DNA of 35,952 nucleotides, taken from Acidimicrobiaceae bacterium. GTDB taxonomy: Bacteria > Actinomycetota > Acidimicrobiia > Acidimicrobiales > Bog-793. How positions within the stretch are numbered: position 1 is the first letter of the stretch; each line of letters starts with the position of its first letter. This document shows, one piece after another, positions 23,956 through 31,989 of this stretch. The stretch is taken from NCBI GenBank assembly GCA_003139355.1, contig PLIM01000163.1:1-35952 (forward strand), read 5' to 3'. The notes under the pieces were generated by a model that was not told the DNA's origin, searched no databases, and was given only the letters and a program-made list of their open reading frames with translations. The position numbers and the translations under genes are program-made.

Positions 23956-25170
23956 TCACAGGAAGACCTCCAGCGAGCGCTCCATGGCGTCGAGCACCAA
24001 CGGCCACCTGTAATTGGCGAGCACGTAGTCGCGCCCCTTGCGGGCAAGCTGCGCGGCTTGTTCCGGCGCTTCTGCGACAAACCGCAAGCACTGGCCGAGC
24101 TCAAGCTCGTCGGCGTAGACGAGGCCTCCTCCGGACCGCTCACAATGCCAGGTGACGACATCGCTCGCGCTGCTCGCGATGACGACTGTCTCGGCGAGCC
24201 AGGCCTCCATGATCGTGCGCGAGAAGCTCTCGTTCGCGCTGGGCTGCAAGAAGGCGTCCGCGGCGGCAAAGGCGTCCGGCACCTCGATGGGCGCCAGATG
24301 GCCGAGATCGACGATCCGATGCTCGAGCGACGACGGCGCCTGAACGTGGCCCACCCCGATGGTCACGAGATCGAACGGCAAGCGGTGGCGGCGAGCTGCG
24401 ATCCCAAAACCGGCCATCAGTTCCTGCCAGCCCTTGCCACCCTCACGTCTGCCCGCGTACAGCACGTACGGGCGACGGAGGTCGTGCCGTTCGCGAAAGC
24501 CTTCTCGGTCGTAGGCCTCAGGTATCTTGACGGCCGCGCCGATCACCGAATGGTGAGCAGCTACCGGCGCGAGCCGATGGCCCAACTGGTGCTCCGGCTC
24601 GGAGAGGAACCAGACAGCCGCAGACGACGCCAGTGCAGCGGCCACGGATCGAAGGTAGGCGTATGGCTCGTCGTGCAGGCAGGGCATGAGGACTGTCCGT
24701 TCGGGCGCGATCCCAGTGCAATAGAGGGTCGACCAGAACAGGTAAGGCGAGAACACGATCGCCGTGTACTCCTCGGCGTGGCCGGCGAGGTAGAGGTATA
24801 GGTCCGGGACACGGAAGCGCCCGTTGCACCAGGCCAGCTCCTCGGACTCGTCCAGCTGGTCTCCCGACAGGAGGCGCTCCTGGATCCGGTTCCACCGGCC
24901 GTGGTCCCGGTCCTGGATGGTCGGGAACCGTCGGACAGTCACGCTCCCATCTGTGCTGACGCCTGGCGGGAACTCGTTCGCCCACGTGAAGTGATCCTGC
25001 GCACAGGTCGTCAGTACCTCGACTTCGTAACCGCGCTCGGCGAGGCCCTGCGCCGCCTCACGCACGACGGCCTCCGAGCCGCCGACCACGGTGTCCCCAT
25101 AACGCGGTGCGACAAAGGCGAGGCGTGCCTTGCCTTTCTGGCGAAAAGCCACGTTAAGTGTTGAGCGCAT
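23956..25170 (-). CDS. GT4-type glycosyltransferase
   Basis: ATG 25170 gives 404 residues. N-terminal GT-B half: ARLAFVAPRYGDTVVGGSEAVVREAAQGLAERGYEVEVLTT, the glycine-rich VVGGSE loop typical of acceptor-binding. C-terminal half: YVLYAGRREGGKGWQELMAGF, IVDLGHLAPIEVPDAFAAADAFLQPS and the E-x7-E block ESFSRTIMEAWLAETVVIASS. Donor and acceptor unknown. The 29 codons before 25170 in the track ORF do not look like family sequence. It diverges from the secreted propeller gene at 25203 with 32 bases between. Confidence 0.9.
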   Translation of the reverse strand: MRSTLNVAFRQKGKARLAFVAPRYGDTVVGGSEAVVREAAQGLAERGYEVEVLTTCAQDHFTWANEFPPGVSTDGSVTVRRFPTIQDRDHGRWNRIQERLLSGDQLDESEELAWCNGRFRVPDLYLYLAGHAEEYTAIVFSPYLFWSTLYCTGIAPERTVLMPCLHDEPYAYLRSVAAALASSAAVWFLSEPEHQLGHRLAPVAAHHSVIGAAVKIPEAYDREGFRERHDLRRPYVLYAGRREGGKGWQELMAGFGIAARRHRLPFDLVTIGVGHVQAPSSLEHRIVDLGHLAPIEVPDAFAAADAFLQPSANESFSRTIMEAWLAETVVIASSASDVVTWHCERSGGGLVYADELELGQCLRFVAEAPEQAAQLARKGRDYVLANYRWPLVLDAMERSLEVFL

Positions 25171-25190
25171 CACTATCAGTGAGATTCTGG

Positions 25191-25196
25191 TAGTCT
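25191..25196 (+). promoter_or_regulatory. Possible -10 element for a leaderless transcript
   Basis: TAGTCT (TANNNT form) ends 6 bases before ATG 25203, the spacing expected when transcription starts at the A of the start codon. No ribosome site precedes ATG 25203, which fits. Inference only. Confidence 0.4.
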
Positions 25197-25202
25197 TGCC
25201 CC

Positions 25203-27602
25203 ATGGACTTCCGCCACGTTCGCCATTGTGACATGGGTCCAAGACGGGTGATGGCACACCGGGGCCTGCTGCCGTTCGTAGCTGCCGCCTGCTTGATCGC
25301 TGCTTTCACCGTCCCTACCTTCTCGGCGGCTTCGGCCGGCGTGCGAACCTCCACTCCATCCGGCGTACCCAACGGGACGCGCGTGACACACATCCCCCAT
25401 TTCGAAAGTCCGCTGTGGACCCTCAAGAGACTCGGCTCCACATGGATGAGCTCACCGGTCGTCGCGACGATCGACGGCGTCAAGGCCGTGGTTCTCGCAA
25501 CGCTTTCGGGCGAGATCTACGTCGTCAACGCAAAGTCCGGTCGTGAGCTGCCAGGTTGGCCCCGGTGGGTGCACATCAACAGCCGAACGCCGACGGCCGT
25601 CGACTCGAGCCCGGCGGTCGCGTATCTCGACGGTCCGGACAGGCCGCCCTCGATCATCGTGGGTGCTGGTTCCCTCTGGAGGGCCAACCAACAGGGCGGG
25701 CTTGAAGCCTTCTACGCCAGTGGAAAAGTACGTTTCGTCTTCCAGACGCGGCGCACGTTCTACCCTTGGAGGGCCGGTCCGGACGATTACTCCGACCCCG
25801 TCTTTGCGACGCCAGCGGTGGGCGACATCACCGGAACAGGCCAACTCGACATCGTCTTCGGCTCGTACGACCACAACATCTACGCGCTGCAGCCGGACGG
25901 ACAGCTCGTGGCTGGCTTCCCGATCCAGCGCGCCGACACGATCTGGTCGTCGCCGACCCTGGCGGACACGAGCCACACGGGCCGCGACGACATCATCATG
26001 GGCGGGGACTCGAGCGGCCTCGACGGATGCCGCGGGGGCTGGATCGTCGACTACCGCTACAGCGGTCACGACCCAGAGCTCGTATGGCAGCGGTGCACCG
26101 GCCAGACGATCTGGTCAAGCCCTACGGTCGGGATCCTCAACAGCACCGAACGGCCCGCTGTTGTGGTCGGGACCAGCTTCTACTCGAAGTATCACAGCAC
26201 CTCCACCGACGAGATCATTGCGTTGTATGCCAACGACGGTCATGAGGTGCCAGGTTGGCCGGTCAAAGCGAGGGGGCCGACGTTCGGCTCGCCGGCGATC
26301 GGTCGGATCGACGGCCAGCTCGCTGTCGTTTCGACATCTTGCGCCCAGTGCGTGAAGGGCCCTGCGGTCGTGAGCGCTTGGAGCGGCTCAGGCCGCCGGA
26401 TCTGGTCCCGGGTCTTCGATGCCCATAACGAAGCCACATCCTCCCCGGTGCTGGTCGACCTCACCGGCGGCGAGAACGACGGCGACGACGTGCTGGTGGG
26501 TGCCGCTCGGGGGCTGTACGTACTCGCAGGCAACAACGGGAAGGTCCTCTCCGTCTCCGGAGGGAGGCAGCCCGCCCTCGAACCGGGCTGCGACACCCCT
26601 GGCAGCGCGGCCGTCGCCTATGTGCCCGGCGCTCCGGAGAGCGGCTGGATGATGTACTTCGCCTGCGGGGGACCGACCATACCGGCAACTCTGGTCGCGT
26701 ACCCACTGCCGATGGCGCCGGCTGCGTCCAACCCGCCAGCGTGGCCCGAATGGAGGGCGAACGCGGACCGCACGGGGATCGCCGACCCGCTCTCGGTCAA
26801 GCGGACACGGTGCGCTCGATCCAGTCACAAGGACGTCGGGTACCGCCTCGCGACCAGTGACGGCTCAGTATTCGATCTTGGCAACCTCTCCTACTGCGGT
26901 GGCTTGAACACCACCGTGCTGCCTTCGGACGTAGTCTCGATGACCACCACCCCGAGCGGGGACGGCTACTGGCTCCTCATCGCAGATGGCTCGGTGTACG
27001 CGTTCGGTGACGCCAAGTGGTACGGGGACCTTCGCGGCGGTGCCTGGCGCGGCGGACCAGTGCCACCTGGATCCCCGGTGGTCGGCATCGCCGCAACCCC
27101 AGACGGAAAGGGCTACTTCGTCGTGGCTGCCAATGGCTCGGTGTACGCGTTCGGTGACGCGAAGTACAGCGGTTCTCGAGGTGGCCTCTGGATCGATGGA
27201 GCCGTCGTCGGGATCGCGGTCGATCCCACGACCGGCGGCTACTGGGTCGTTACCTCCCGAGGTGCCGTCTACGCCGAAGATGCTCCGGACTATGGCTCGC
27301 CGGCCACGCACCACCTGCCGTCACCGATCGTCGCCATGGCGGCTGCGCCCCACGGGTCCGGTTACTGGCTCGCCGCAAGCAACGGTCGTGTCTACTCCTA
27401 CGGAGCAGCGTTCCACGGCTCGGCATCCAACAGGCATCTCTGGTCGCCGGTCGTCGGCATAGCCGCGAGCTCCTCGGGGAACGGCTATTGGCTCGCATCG
27501 GCAGACGGGACCATCCTCCGGTTCGGGAACGTCGGTTCATACGGCAAAGTGCCTGCCGAAGCCCATTCGGAGCCCATCACTGCATTCAGCTCGGTGCCGT
27601 AG
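25203..27602 (+). CDS. Large secreted protein with two propeller-like repeat regions
   Basis: 799 residues with an N-terminal signal (HRGLLPFVAAACLIAAFTVP ... ASA). Region 1 (about 65-530) has FG-GAP/PQQ-like blades: SSPVVATIDGVKAVVLATLS, ATPAVGDITGTGQLDIVFGS, SSPTLADTSHTGRDDIIMGG, SSPVLVDLTGGENDGDD. Region 2 (about 550-795) has six ~45-residue units of the form GYWL..ADGSVYAFGDA.WYG followed by PVVGIAATPDG. The second type is common in secreted Acidimicrobiia proteins. Likely extracellular; function unknown, possibly adhesion or glycan binding given the neighbouring polysaccharide genes. In-frame ATGs at 25203, 25233 and 25251 are possible; 25203 is kept because of the upstream TAGTCT. Confidence 0.85.
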   Translation: MDFRHVRHCDMGPRRVMAHRGLLPFVAAACLIAAFTVPTFSAASAGVRTSTPSGVPNGTRVTHIPHFESPLWTLKRLGSTWMSSPVVATIDGVKAVVLATLSGEIYVVNAKSGRELPGWPRWVHINSRTPTAVDSSPAVAYLDGPDRPPSIIVGAGSLWRANQQGGLEAFYASGKVRFVFQTRRTFYPWRAGPDDYSDPVFATPAVGDITGTGQLDIVFGSYDHNIYALQPDGQLVAGFPIQRADTIWSSPTLADTSHTGRDDIIMGGDSSGLDGCRGGWIVDYRYSGHDPELVWQRCTGQTIWSSPTVGILNSTERPAVVVGTSFYSKYHSTSTDEIIALYANDGHEVPGWPVKARGPTFGSPAIGRIDGQLAVVSTSCAQCVKGPAVVSAWSGSGRRIWSRVFDAHNEATSSPVLVDLTGGENDGDDVLVGAARGLYVLAGNNGKVLSVSGGRQPALEPGCDTPGSAAVAYVPGAPESGWMMYFACGGPTIPATLVAYPLPMAPAASNPPAWPEWRANADRTGIADPLSVKRTRCARSSHKDVGYRLATSDGSVFDLGNLSYCGGLNTTVLPSDVVSMTTTPSGDGYWLLIADGSVYAFGDAKWYGDLRGGAWRGGPVPPGSPVVGIAATPDGKGYFVVAANGSVYAFGDAKYSGSRGGLWIDGAVVGIAVDPTTGGYWVVTSRGAVYAEDAPDYGSPATHHLPSPIVAMAAAPHGSGYWLAASNGRVYSYGAAFHGSASNRHLWSPVVGIAASSSGNGYWLASADGTILRFGNVGSYGKVPAEAHSEPITAFSSVP

Positions 27603-27823
27603 GGCCCGCCTTCCCTCAGGACACGTCCACGTCCACCAAGGTCGTGGATGTCCCCGTACCTGACAACCCAGCGACGACACAGAAGCGCACGCTGTGCCAG
27701 GGCCATCGCAACGCCCGCCGGAGCACAGCTTCAACGCCGTCATCTGGTCTGATCGCCAACCGAGTCGAGGCACTACCCTCAGCTGTTCGGTCGGCCGGAA
27801 CCGGAAGACGACTTCTGAGGACC

Positions 27824-28447
27824 TCAGGTTGTCGCCTTCAAGGTGGAGCGGTCAATCACGCGGTCGATGAAGCCATAGTCCAGCGCCTCCTGAGCAGTAA
27901 ACCACCGGTCACGGTCAGAGTCGGCCTCGATCCGCTCAATCGGTTGGCCCGTATGCAGAGCGATTCGCTCGGCCATCATCCGCTTCAGGTAGACGATCTG
28001 CTCGGCCTGGATGGCTATGTCTGCAGCCTGTCCTTGCATCTGGCCCGACGGCTGGTGCATGAGGATCCGGCTGTGTGGCAGCGCGTACCGCTTGCCCGGG
28101 GCGCCCGCGCAGAGCAAGAACTGCCCCATCGACGCGGCCAATCCCAAGCAGATGGTCGATACGTCGCAACGGACGTACTGCATCGTGTCGTAGATCGCCA
28201 GGCCATCGGTCACCGAGCCGCCTGGTGAATTGACGTAGAGCGAGATGTCCCGTTCCCGATCTTCTGCCTCGAGGAGGAGCAGCTGAGCGCAGATCAAGTT
28301 CGCCGAGGTCTGGTCGACTTGGGTGCCGAGGAACACGATGCGCTCGCGCAGGAGGCGCTGATAGATCTCGCCGGCCCGATCACCCGCGCCGTACTCCGAA
28401 CTGATCGTCATCGCTTCGATCCCCTCGGCGATCGGAGAGGTGGACAT
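27824..28447 (-). CDS. clpP: ATP-dependent Clp protease proteolytic subunit
   Basis: 207 residues. Catalytic triad S106 (GLAASMGQF), H131 (MHQPSG) and D176 ([11 protein letters not shown]) are in place, with [19 protein letters not shown] as the conserved substrate-channel block. AAGGAGGAATGTC before ATG 28447 is a strong ribosome site. It forms the tetradecameric peptidase with ClpX or ClpC. Actinobacteria often encode two or more clpP genes in tandem; here it stands alone, with no clpX or second clpP beside it. The 220 bases downstream (27603-27823), where it converges with the propeller gene, hold nothing I recognise. Confidence 0.96.
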   Translation of the reverse strand: MSTSPIAEGIEAMTISSEYGAGDRAGEIYQRLLRERIVFLGTQVDQTSANLICAQLLLLEAEDRERDISLYVNSPGGSVTDGLAIYDTMQYVRCDVSTICLGLAASMGQFLLCAGAPGKRYALPHSRILMHQPSGQMQGQAADIAIQAEQIVYLKRMMAERIALHTGQPIERIEADSDRDRWFTAQEALDYGFIDRVIDRSTLKATT

Positions 28448-28577
28448 GACATTCCTCCTTGTCGGCCGCGACGTTGGCCGAACCGCAACCGCAGGCTACC
28501 GGAGCGGCAGGGTGGCGCGGACCTGCTTGCGCACTGCTGAGCCTCGGAGCAGTCGGGAGTACGCTCTGGCAGACTAC

Positions 28578-28659
28578 GCGGGCGTGGCGGAATTGGCAGA
28601 CGCGCCGGGTTTAGGTCCCGGTCCCTTCGGGGGTGGGGGTTCGAGTCCCTTCGCCCGCA
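28578..28659 (+). tRNA. tRNA-Leu (anticodon UAG)
   Basis: Cloverleaf drawn by hand: acceptor GCGGGCG (28578-28584) pairs with CGCCCGC (28652-28658), discriminator A 28659, no encoded CCA. D arm GCG...CGC, anticodon stem CCGGG/CCCGG around loop TTTAGGT (anticodon TAG), a long variable arm TCCCTTCGGGGGT as in class II tRNAs, and T loop TTCGAGT. The T stem has two G-T pairs. Its 3' half is the attachment site of the element that follows. Confidence 0.93.
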
Positions 28660-28661
28660 CA
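28611..28661 (+). repeat. attL-like direct repeat (inside tRNA-Leu)
   Basis: 51 bases from TTAGGTCCCGG to CGCCCGCACA, identical to 30624-30674. It covers the anticodon loop to just past the tRNA 3' end. One mismatch further left the identity resumes (CGGG). Confidence 0.9.
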
Positions 28662-28754
28662 AGAAAGGCCGCCGAGCAGGTAGCTCAGCTCATTCTCGGC
28701 AGTTGAGGGGTCCCGACGTGTGGATGAGCACCGAAACGGTCCCAGGTTGGGATT

Positions 28755-28774
28755 TATAGAGGAATCTGTATAAA
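28755..28774. repeat. TATAGA-N8-TATAAA site downstream of the ATPase gene
   Basis: TATAGAGGAATCTGTATAAA, 25 bases beyond the ATPase stop. Within it TTTATA...TATAAA (from 28753) forms perfect inverted arms. It matches the site at 30016-30035 at 15 of 20 positions, in the same orientation. Confidence 0.6.
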
Positions 28775-28799
28775 CCTAGAAAATCGTTAGAAACCTTGG

Positions 28800-30014
28800 T
28801 CAGTTTCCTCGAAGGGTCGCAAGGTCGGGGATCCACCGCTTCATGAACTGATCGAACAGCGGAACGGTGAAATCAATCTCGCCCCAGCGTGGCGCGTAAC
28901 AGAGTGACTTCTTGAGAAGGGTGTCCCGCGTCGGACCCAACGATGTCGCCGACTTGCCGAGAAGTTGTGCCACCTCTGCGGAACGGACTGGACCCGGCCC
29001 AACTTCTGCCATCGCTCGAAGGTAAGCCCGCTCGGCGTCGTTCGTCCGCCCAATGCGGACCCTGAAAAAACCGTCGTCGAGCTGGGCCGTCGCGAGCGGA
29101 ACACTCCGCTCGACATCGTCCAGAGTGATAACCGGCCCGCCGGCCAGATCCCAGGCCTGCTTCCCGAACTCCTGCAGGAAGTACGGATAGCCCTTCGAGA
29201 CTTCAACCACAAGAGCGACCGCATCATCAGCCCAGGTCACGCCTTCGTCGGACGCAGGCACGACGAGAGCCTCTCGTGGCTGGTCGCCGGCAAGGGAGTC
29301 GATGACGGGGTAGTTGAACATCCGTTCCGCGTACGACTTGGCCTCTCCAGTCAGCGTGGCAAGCGTCGGGAGCCCGGCGCCGGAGATCGTGATGGGAAGA
29401 CCGAGCTGAGACGCACGGTGGAGCCCCATCACCAGTGCCTCGAGGGTGTGCAACGAGACATAATGCAATTCGTCGATCGTGATCAGAACACCTGTTTCGT
29501 TGTCCCGTGCGACTTCTCCCAGCTCGACGAAGAGTCCCGCAAGATCCATGGACAGATCACCCGAGTCTGCGGAACCGAGTACGGCATCGATGTCGATTCC
29601 GATTTCCGGGCCGTCAGGTAGGCGGACCGAGAAGGCCTTCAGTACTCCGAGCGCGCGACGGACTCGTTCCCCGATGCGGCGTCGAGCATCCATTGAGAGC
29701 AAGACGCGTCGGAAGGCAGCGGCGAGCCTCGCTGGGAGCTCACCATCCTCACTCACTTCGATGTGCTCGTGGAAGTAGCCGCGTGCCTCTGCGAGTTGCT
29801 CGAACTCGTTCAACAGAACCGTCTTTCCGACGCCTCGAAGACCGGTCAGCATCAAACTGCGACCGTACCGACCGGCGAGAAGGCGCTGGAGCGCGATGTC
29901 CATCGCCTCGATCTCGCCGTCCCGCCCGACGAGCGCCGGCGGGCGAGTCCCCGCTCCGGGACTGTACGGATTGCGCACCGCGTCCACAGCGCGAAGTATA
30001 GGGTTTTTCTCCAT
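28800..30014 (-). CDS. AAA+ ATPase with C-terminal winged-helix-like domain (Orc1/archaeal-ATPase type)
   Basis: 404 residues. VGRDGEIEAMDIALQRLLAG is the initiator-type sensor box before Walker A GLRGVGKT (58-65); Walker B is GVLITIDE (175-182) followed by LHYVSLHTLEALVMGLHRAS; sensor region LPITISGAGLPTL. The C-terminus (AERAYLRAMAEVGPGPVRSA, EVAQLLGKSATSLGPTRDTL) looks like a winged helix for DNA binding. The layout matches Orc1/Cdc6-like and archaeal-type ATPases found in many actinobacterial genomes and mobile regions. The start may be ATG 30014 or GTG 29987; the latter is preceded by TATACT at leaderless spacing. It is the sole recognisable gene of the tRNA-Leu element. Function unknown: replication, regulation or defence are all possible. 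Confidence 0.88.
   Translation of the reverse strand: MEKNPILRAVDAVRNPYSPGAGTRPPALVGRDGEIEAMDIALQRLLAGRYGRSLMLTGLRGVGKTVLLNEFEQLAEARGYFHEHIEVSEDGELPARLAAAFRRVLLSMDARRRIGERVRRALGVLKAFSVRLPDGPEIGIDIDAVLGSADSGDLSMDLAGLFVELGEVARDNETGVLITIDELHYVSLHTLEALVMGLHRASQLGLPITISGAGLPTLATLTGEAKSYAERMFNYPVIDSLAGDQPREALVVPASDEGVTWADDAVALVVEVSKGYPYFLQEFGKQAWDLAGGPVITLDDVERSVPLATAQLDDGFFRVRIGRTNDAERAYLRAMAEVGPGPVRSAEVAQLLGKSATSLGPTRDTLLKKSLCYAPRWGEIDFTVPLFDQFMKRWIPDLATLRGN
29995..30000 (-). promoter_or_regulatory. Possible -10 (TATACT) for a leaderless ATPase transcript
   Basis: On the minus strand TATACT ends 7 bases before GTG 29987, and family similarity (NPYSPGAGTRPPALVGRD) begins shortly after. An alternative promoter TTGACA (30036-30041) with TATAGA (30014-30019), spacer 16, would overlap ATG 30014 and start transcription inside the gene, which also favours the downstream start. 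Confidence 0.4.
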
Positions 30015-30015
30015 C

Positions 30016-30035
30016 TATAGAAATATCGCTATAAA
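30016..30035. repeat. TATAGA-N8-TATAAA site upstream of the ATPase gene
   Basis: TATAGAAATATCGCTATAAA, starting 1 base beyond ATG 30014 and abutting TTGACA. It shares both hexamers and the central ATC with 28755-28774. The position suggests an operator or initiator-binding site. Confidence 0.6.
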
Positions 30036-30270
30036 TGTCAACGAATACGCGTCCGATGCAACATGCGTCATTGTGATTGAACTAGTAAGGCAAGTGCTCA
30101 GAAAGCAGTTCAGAGGCACTTTTCGAGCTGAGCGATGAATGCCTTCACACCCGAACGGCCGCGAGAGATGCTCAACGTCTCAAGCCGCAGACATGGACAA
30201 GACGGCGACGCCTCACAGAGCTGAAGGATCAGCGGCAACGAACACGGACCAGAGACTCGAGTTGAACAAC

Positions 30271-30302
30271 GGTCCCCAGACCGCGTGAGCGGGCTGGGGA
30301 CC
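30271..30302. terminator. Strong stem-loop within the element
   Basis: GGTCCCCAG-a-CCGC-GTGA-GCGG-g-CTGGGGACC: 9 bp, one A-G mismatch, 4 bp and a GTGA loop. It is followed by CTGTCGTCTCTCC rather than a clean U-tract. It may be a factor-assisted terminator. It lies in a ~600-base stretch (30036-30623) that otherwise has no recognisable gene. Confidence 0.5.
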
Positions 30303-30483
30303 CTGTCGTCTCTCCTCCAAGAAAACGAGCGAGCCCGTCAAGTGTCCTGTGCTCTGCCTGACGGCAACTGTGAAGCTGCGCCGTGCATCTTCGACATCCT
30401 CATGATGCCGGCCCTATCGAGGACGACCAACTGGTTGTTCTCAGGGTCGTAGCGCCGGACGAGCGCAGTTCGACCCGCTGCAG

Positions 30484-30505
30484 AATTGCTAACCAATTGC
30501 TAACC
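30484..30505. repeat. Tandem 11-bp repeat AATTGCTAACC
   Basis: Two abutting perfect copies, followed by AA, 119 bases before the attR-like repeat. Position and form resemble arm-type sites bound by tyrosine integrases beside their attachment core. Inference. Confidence 0.55.
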
Positions 30506-30623
30506 AAATCCCACGAACCGGTGCGAACGGACTTGGACGAAGAGGGACAGGCTCCGACAAGATCCAGCAAAACAAAGACTCTTGTGGACTGCAGCGGACG
30601 CCTTCGGACGCTCGCCTGCGGGC

Positions 30624-30674
30624 TTAGGTCCCGGTCCCTTCGGGGGTGGGGGTTCGAGTCCCTTCGCCCGCACA
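30624..30674 (+). repeat. attR-like direct repeat (displaced tRNA-Leu 3' fragment)
   Basis: 51 bases identical to 28611-28661. The bases before it (GCCTGCGGGC) do not form the tRNA 5' half, so this is not a second tRNA gene. Confidence 0.9.
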
Positions 30675-30909
30675 CCTTCGCCTGCACAAAATGGCTGTTG
30701 AGCTGGGGCGATGCTCCCACGGTAGCGGCTGGCCAGTTGAACTTCCGGACAGCCAAGACACGGAATTGCCAACCTCGGTCTCCCTTTCCGCACTCCTGAC
30801 GTCGGTCGACAGCCCATTTCGCGTCACAGTTGCGACCAGTTCCCGGTAAGTTATCGATACAGGCATTCGGTCGGTGATCTTCCCGGACACAGGAAGGAGC
30901 CTCAAGGCG

Positions 30910-31467
30910 TTGACACTGCACGCCACTCCGAACCACTCCCGCTACTTCATGCGAGCAGTTGGGGCGGCTGGGATCGCCCTTGTCCTTGGTGCTTTCGCTG
31001 TCGCTATGGGCGTCACGGCCCCCGCGTCGGCGGCCGGACGGGGCGCTGATGCGAAGAACGCGCTGGCGCCGCCGTGTGCGCCTTCGGCAGTGAGGGAAGT
31101 GACCTCGACGAACGGGCGGTACTACGGGCCGAAGTCCATCGTGAAGATGACTTCGTCGGTTCGCAACACGTCCAAGGCCACGTGCAGCGTGTCGGTCGGT
31201 CCGACCTCTCCCTCGTTCGCCGTGACCAACTCGAAGGGCGTCGAGGTGTGGAACAACTGCTACGCCGGCGACCGGCCCGGAGCGTGCCCCCAGTACCTCA
31301 TCGCGCGAAGTCTCAAACCGGGGGCCACGTTCTCCAAGACCGTGGCTTGGGACCAGCGCTCCGGCAGCCCGCCAGCCCGCGTGCCGGCGGGCATCTACAA
31401 AGTGACGACCCACTTCACCGGCATCCCTGGCAACCACTCAGCCTGGTTCAAGCTCATGGCGCGGTGA
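30910..31467 (+). CDS. Small secreted protein of unknown function
   Basis: In-frame TTG 30910 follows AGGAAGGAG (30891-30899) by 10 bases, a better start than GTG 30874; ATG 30949 is also possible. From TTG the 185-residue protein has a signal peptide (FMRAVGAAGIALVLGAFAVA ... APASAAG). The mature part has SIVKMTSSVRNTSKATCSVS, FAVTNSKGVEVWNNCYAG, LKPGATFSKTVAWDQRSG and RVPAGIYKVTTHFTG, a beta-sandwich pattern resembling BsuPI/intracellular proteinase inhibitor-type domains. Three cysteines in the mature part could form a disulfide. It lies just beyond the attR-like repeat, in the original chromosome. Confidence 0.7.
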   Translation: MTLHATPNHSRYFMRAVGAAGIALVLGAFAVAMGVTAPASAAGRGADAKNALAPPCAPSAVREVTSTNGRYYGPKSIVKMTSSVRNTSKATCSVSVGPTSPSFAVTNSKGVEVWNNCYAGDRPGACPQYLIARSLKPGATFSKTVAWDQRSGSPPARVPAGIYKVTTHFTGIPGNHSAWFKLMAR

Positions 31468-31573
31468 CCAGGTCCCGCACGATCACCGTGACATAGGCAG
31501 CTGGCGGTCGCAGCTACGCACTGCGCGGGGTTGATCGCCTGGTCGTCCCGTTCTCGGGTCCGTCGACTTACAC

Positions 31574-31861
31574 TTGGACCGAGCCAGTCTCCTCCGAAAA
31601 GCCGTACTCCAACGCACGGGGGGTTCATCTCGCAGCGCGGCAACCGCCGCCTTCGTCGCCGAAGCGAACAACGCGGTGACGATCAAGGAGCCCACGACGG
31701 CGCTGTGCATGATCACGCTGAAGTCGGCCAAGGGAGCGTGCACGCCGTCGGCCGAGAAGCTTCCGGTGGGCACCTACCATGTCGTCGCCACCTACAACGG
31801 CAGCGCGGATTTCGGCGGCTCGACTTCTGCCACGGAGACGCTCACCGTCGCCGAGCAATGA
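31574..31861 (+). pseudogene. C-terminal remnant of a bacterial Ig-like repeat protein
   Basis: The last ~60 residues, VTIKEPTTALCMITLKSAKG ... LPVGTYHVVATYNGSADFGG ... TSATETLTVAEQ, match the second half of a bacterial Ig-like domain common in large secreted actinobacterial proteins. The first ~30 codons do not look like the family and no signal peptide or full domain is present. Best read as the surviving 3' end of a larger gene; it could also be a short translated fragment. Confidence 0.5.
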
Positions 31862-31989
31862 ACGACCACCGCGAGCGCGGATGAACCACCTCAGCCGATC
31901 CGCGCTCGAGGCGTGAACGGCCGCAAGCCGGTTGTCCCGAGCGATCGAGATGTCGGGAGAGGTTCGGCTTCCTCCTGCCTGCCAAGGTG

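Larger units (their letters stand above)
28611..30674. mobile_element. Small (~2 kb) integrated element in tRNA-Leu
   Basis: A perfect 51-bp copy of the tRNA 3' half (28611-28661) recurs at 30624-30674, in the same orientation and without the tRNA 5' half. This is the classic footprint of site-specific integration: tRNA restored at one end, displaced 3' fragment at the other. Between them lie one ATPase gene on the minus strand, AT-rich flanking sites, a strong hairpin and a tandem 11-bp repeat. No tyrosine or serine recombinase is visible. It is either a satellite mobilised in trans or a deletion remnant. The element is visibly richer in A+T than its surroundings in its non-coding parts. Confidence 0.75.

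Noticed and set aside
30036-30600. Degraded integrase gene inside the tRNA-Leu element
   Set aside because: No frame shows recombinase motifs such as the R-H-R-Y set; I could not support a relic.
30611-30674. Second tRNA-Leu gene
   Set aside because: Only the 3' half is present; acceptor 5' strand and D arm are missing.
30400-31437. 345-residue minus-strand ORF across the attR repeat
   Set aside because: It reads through the tRNA fragment and antisense to the secreted protein gene; no domain is recognisable.
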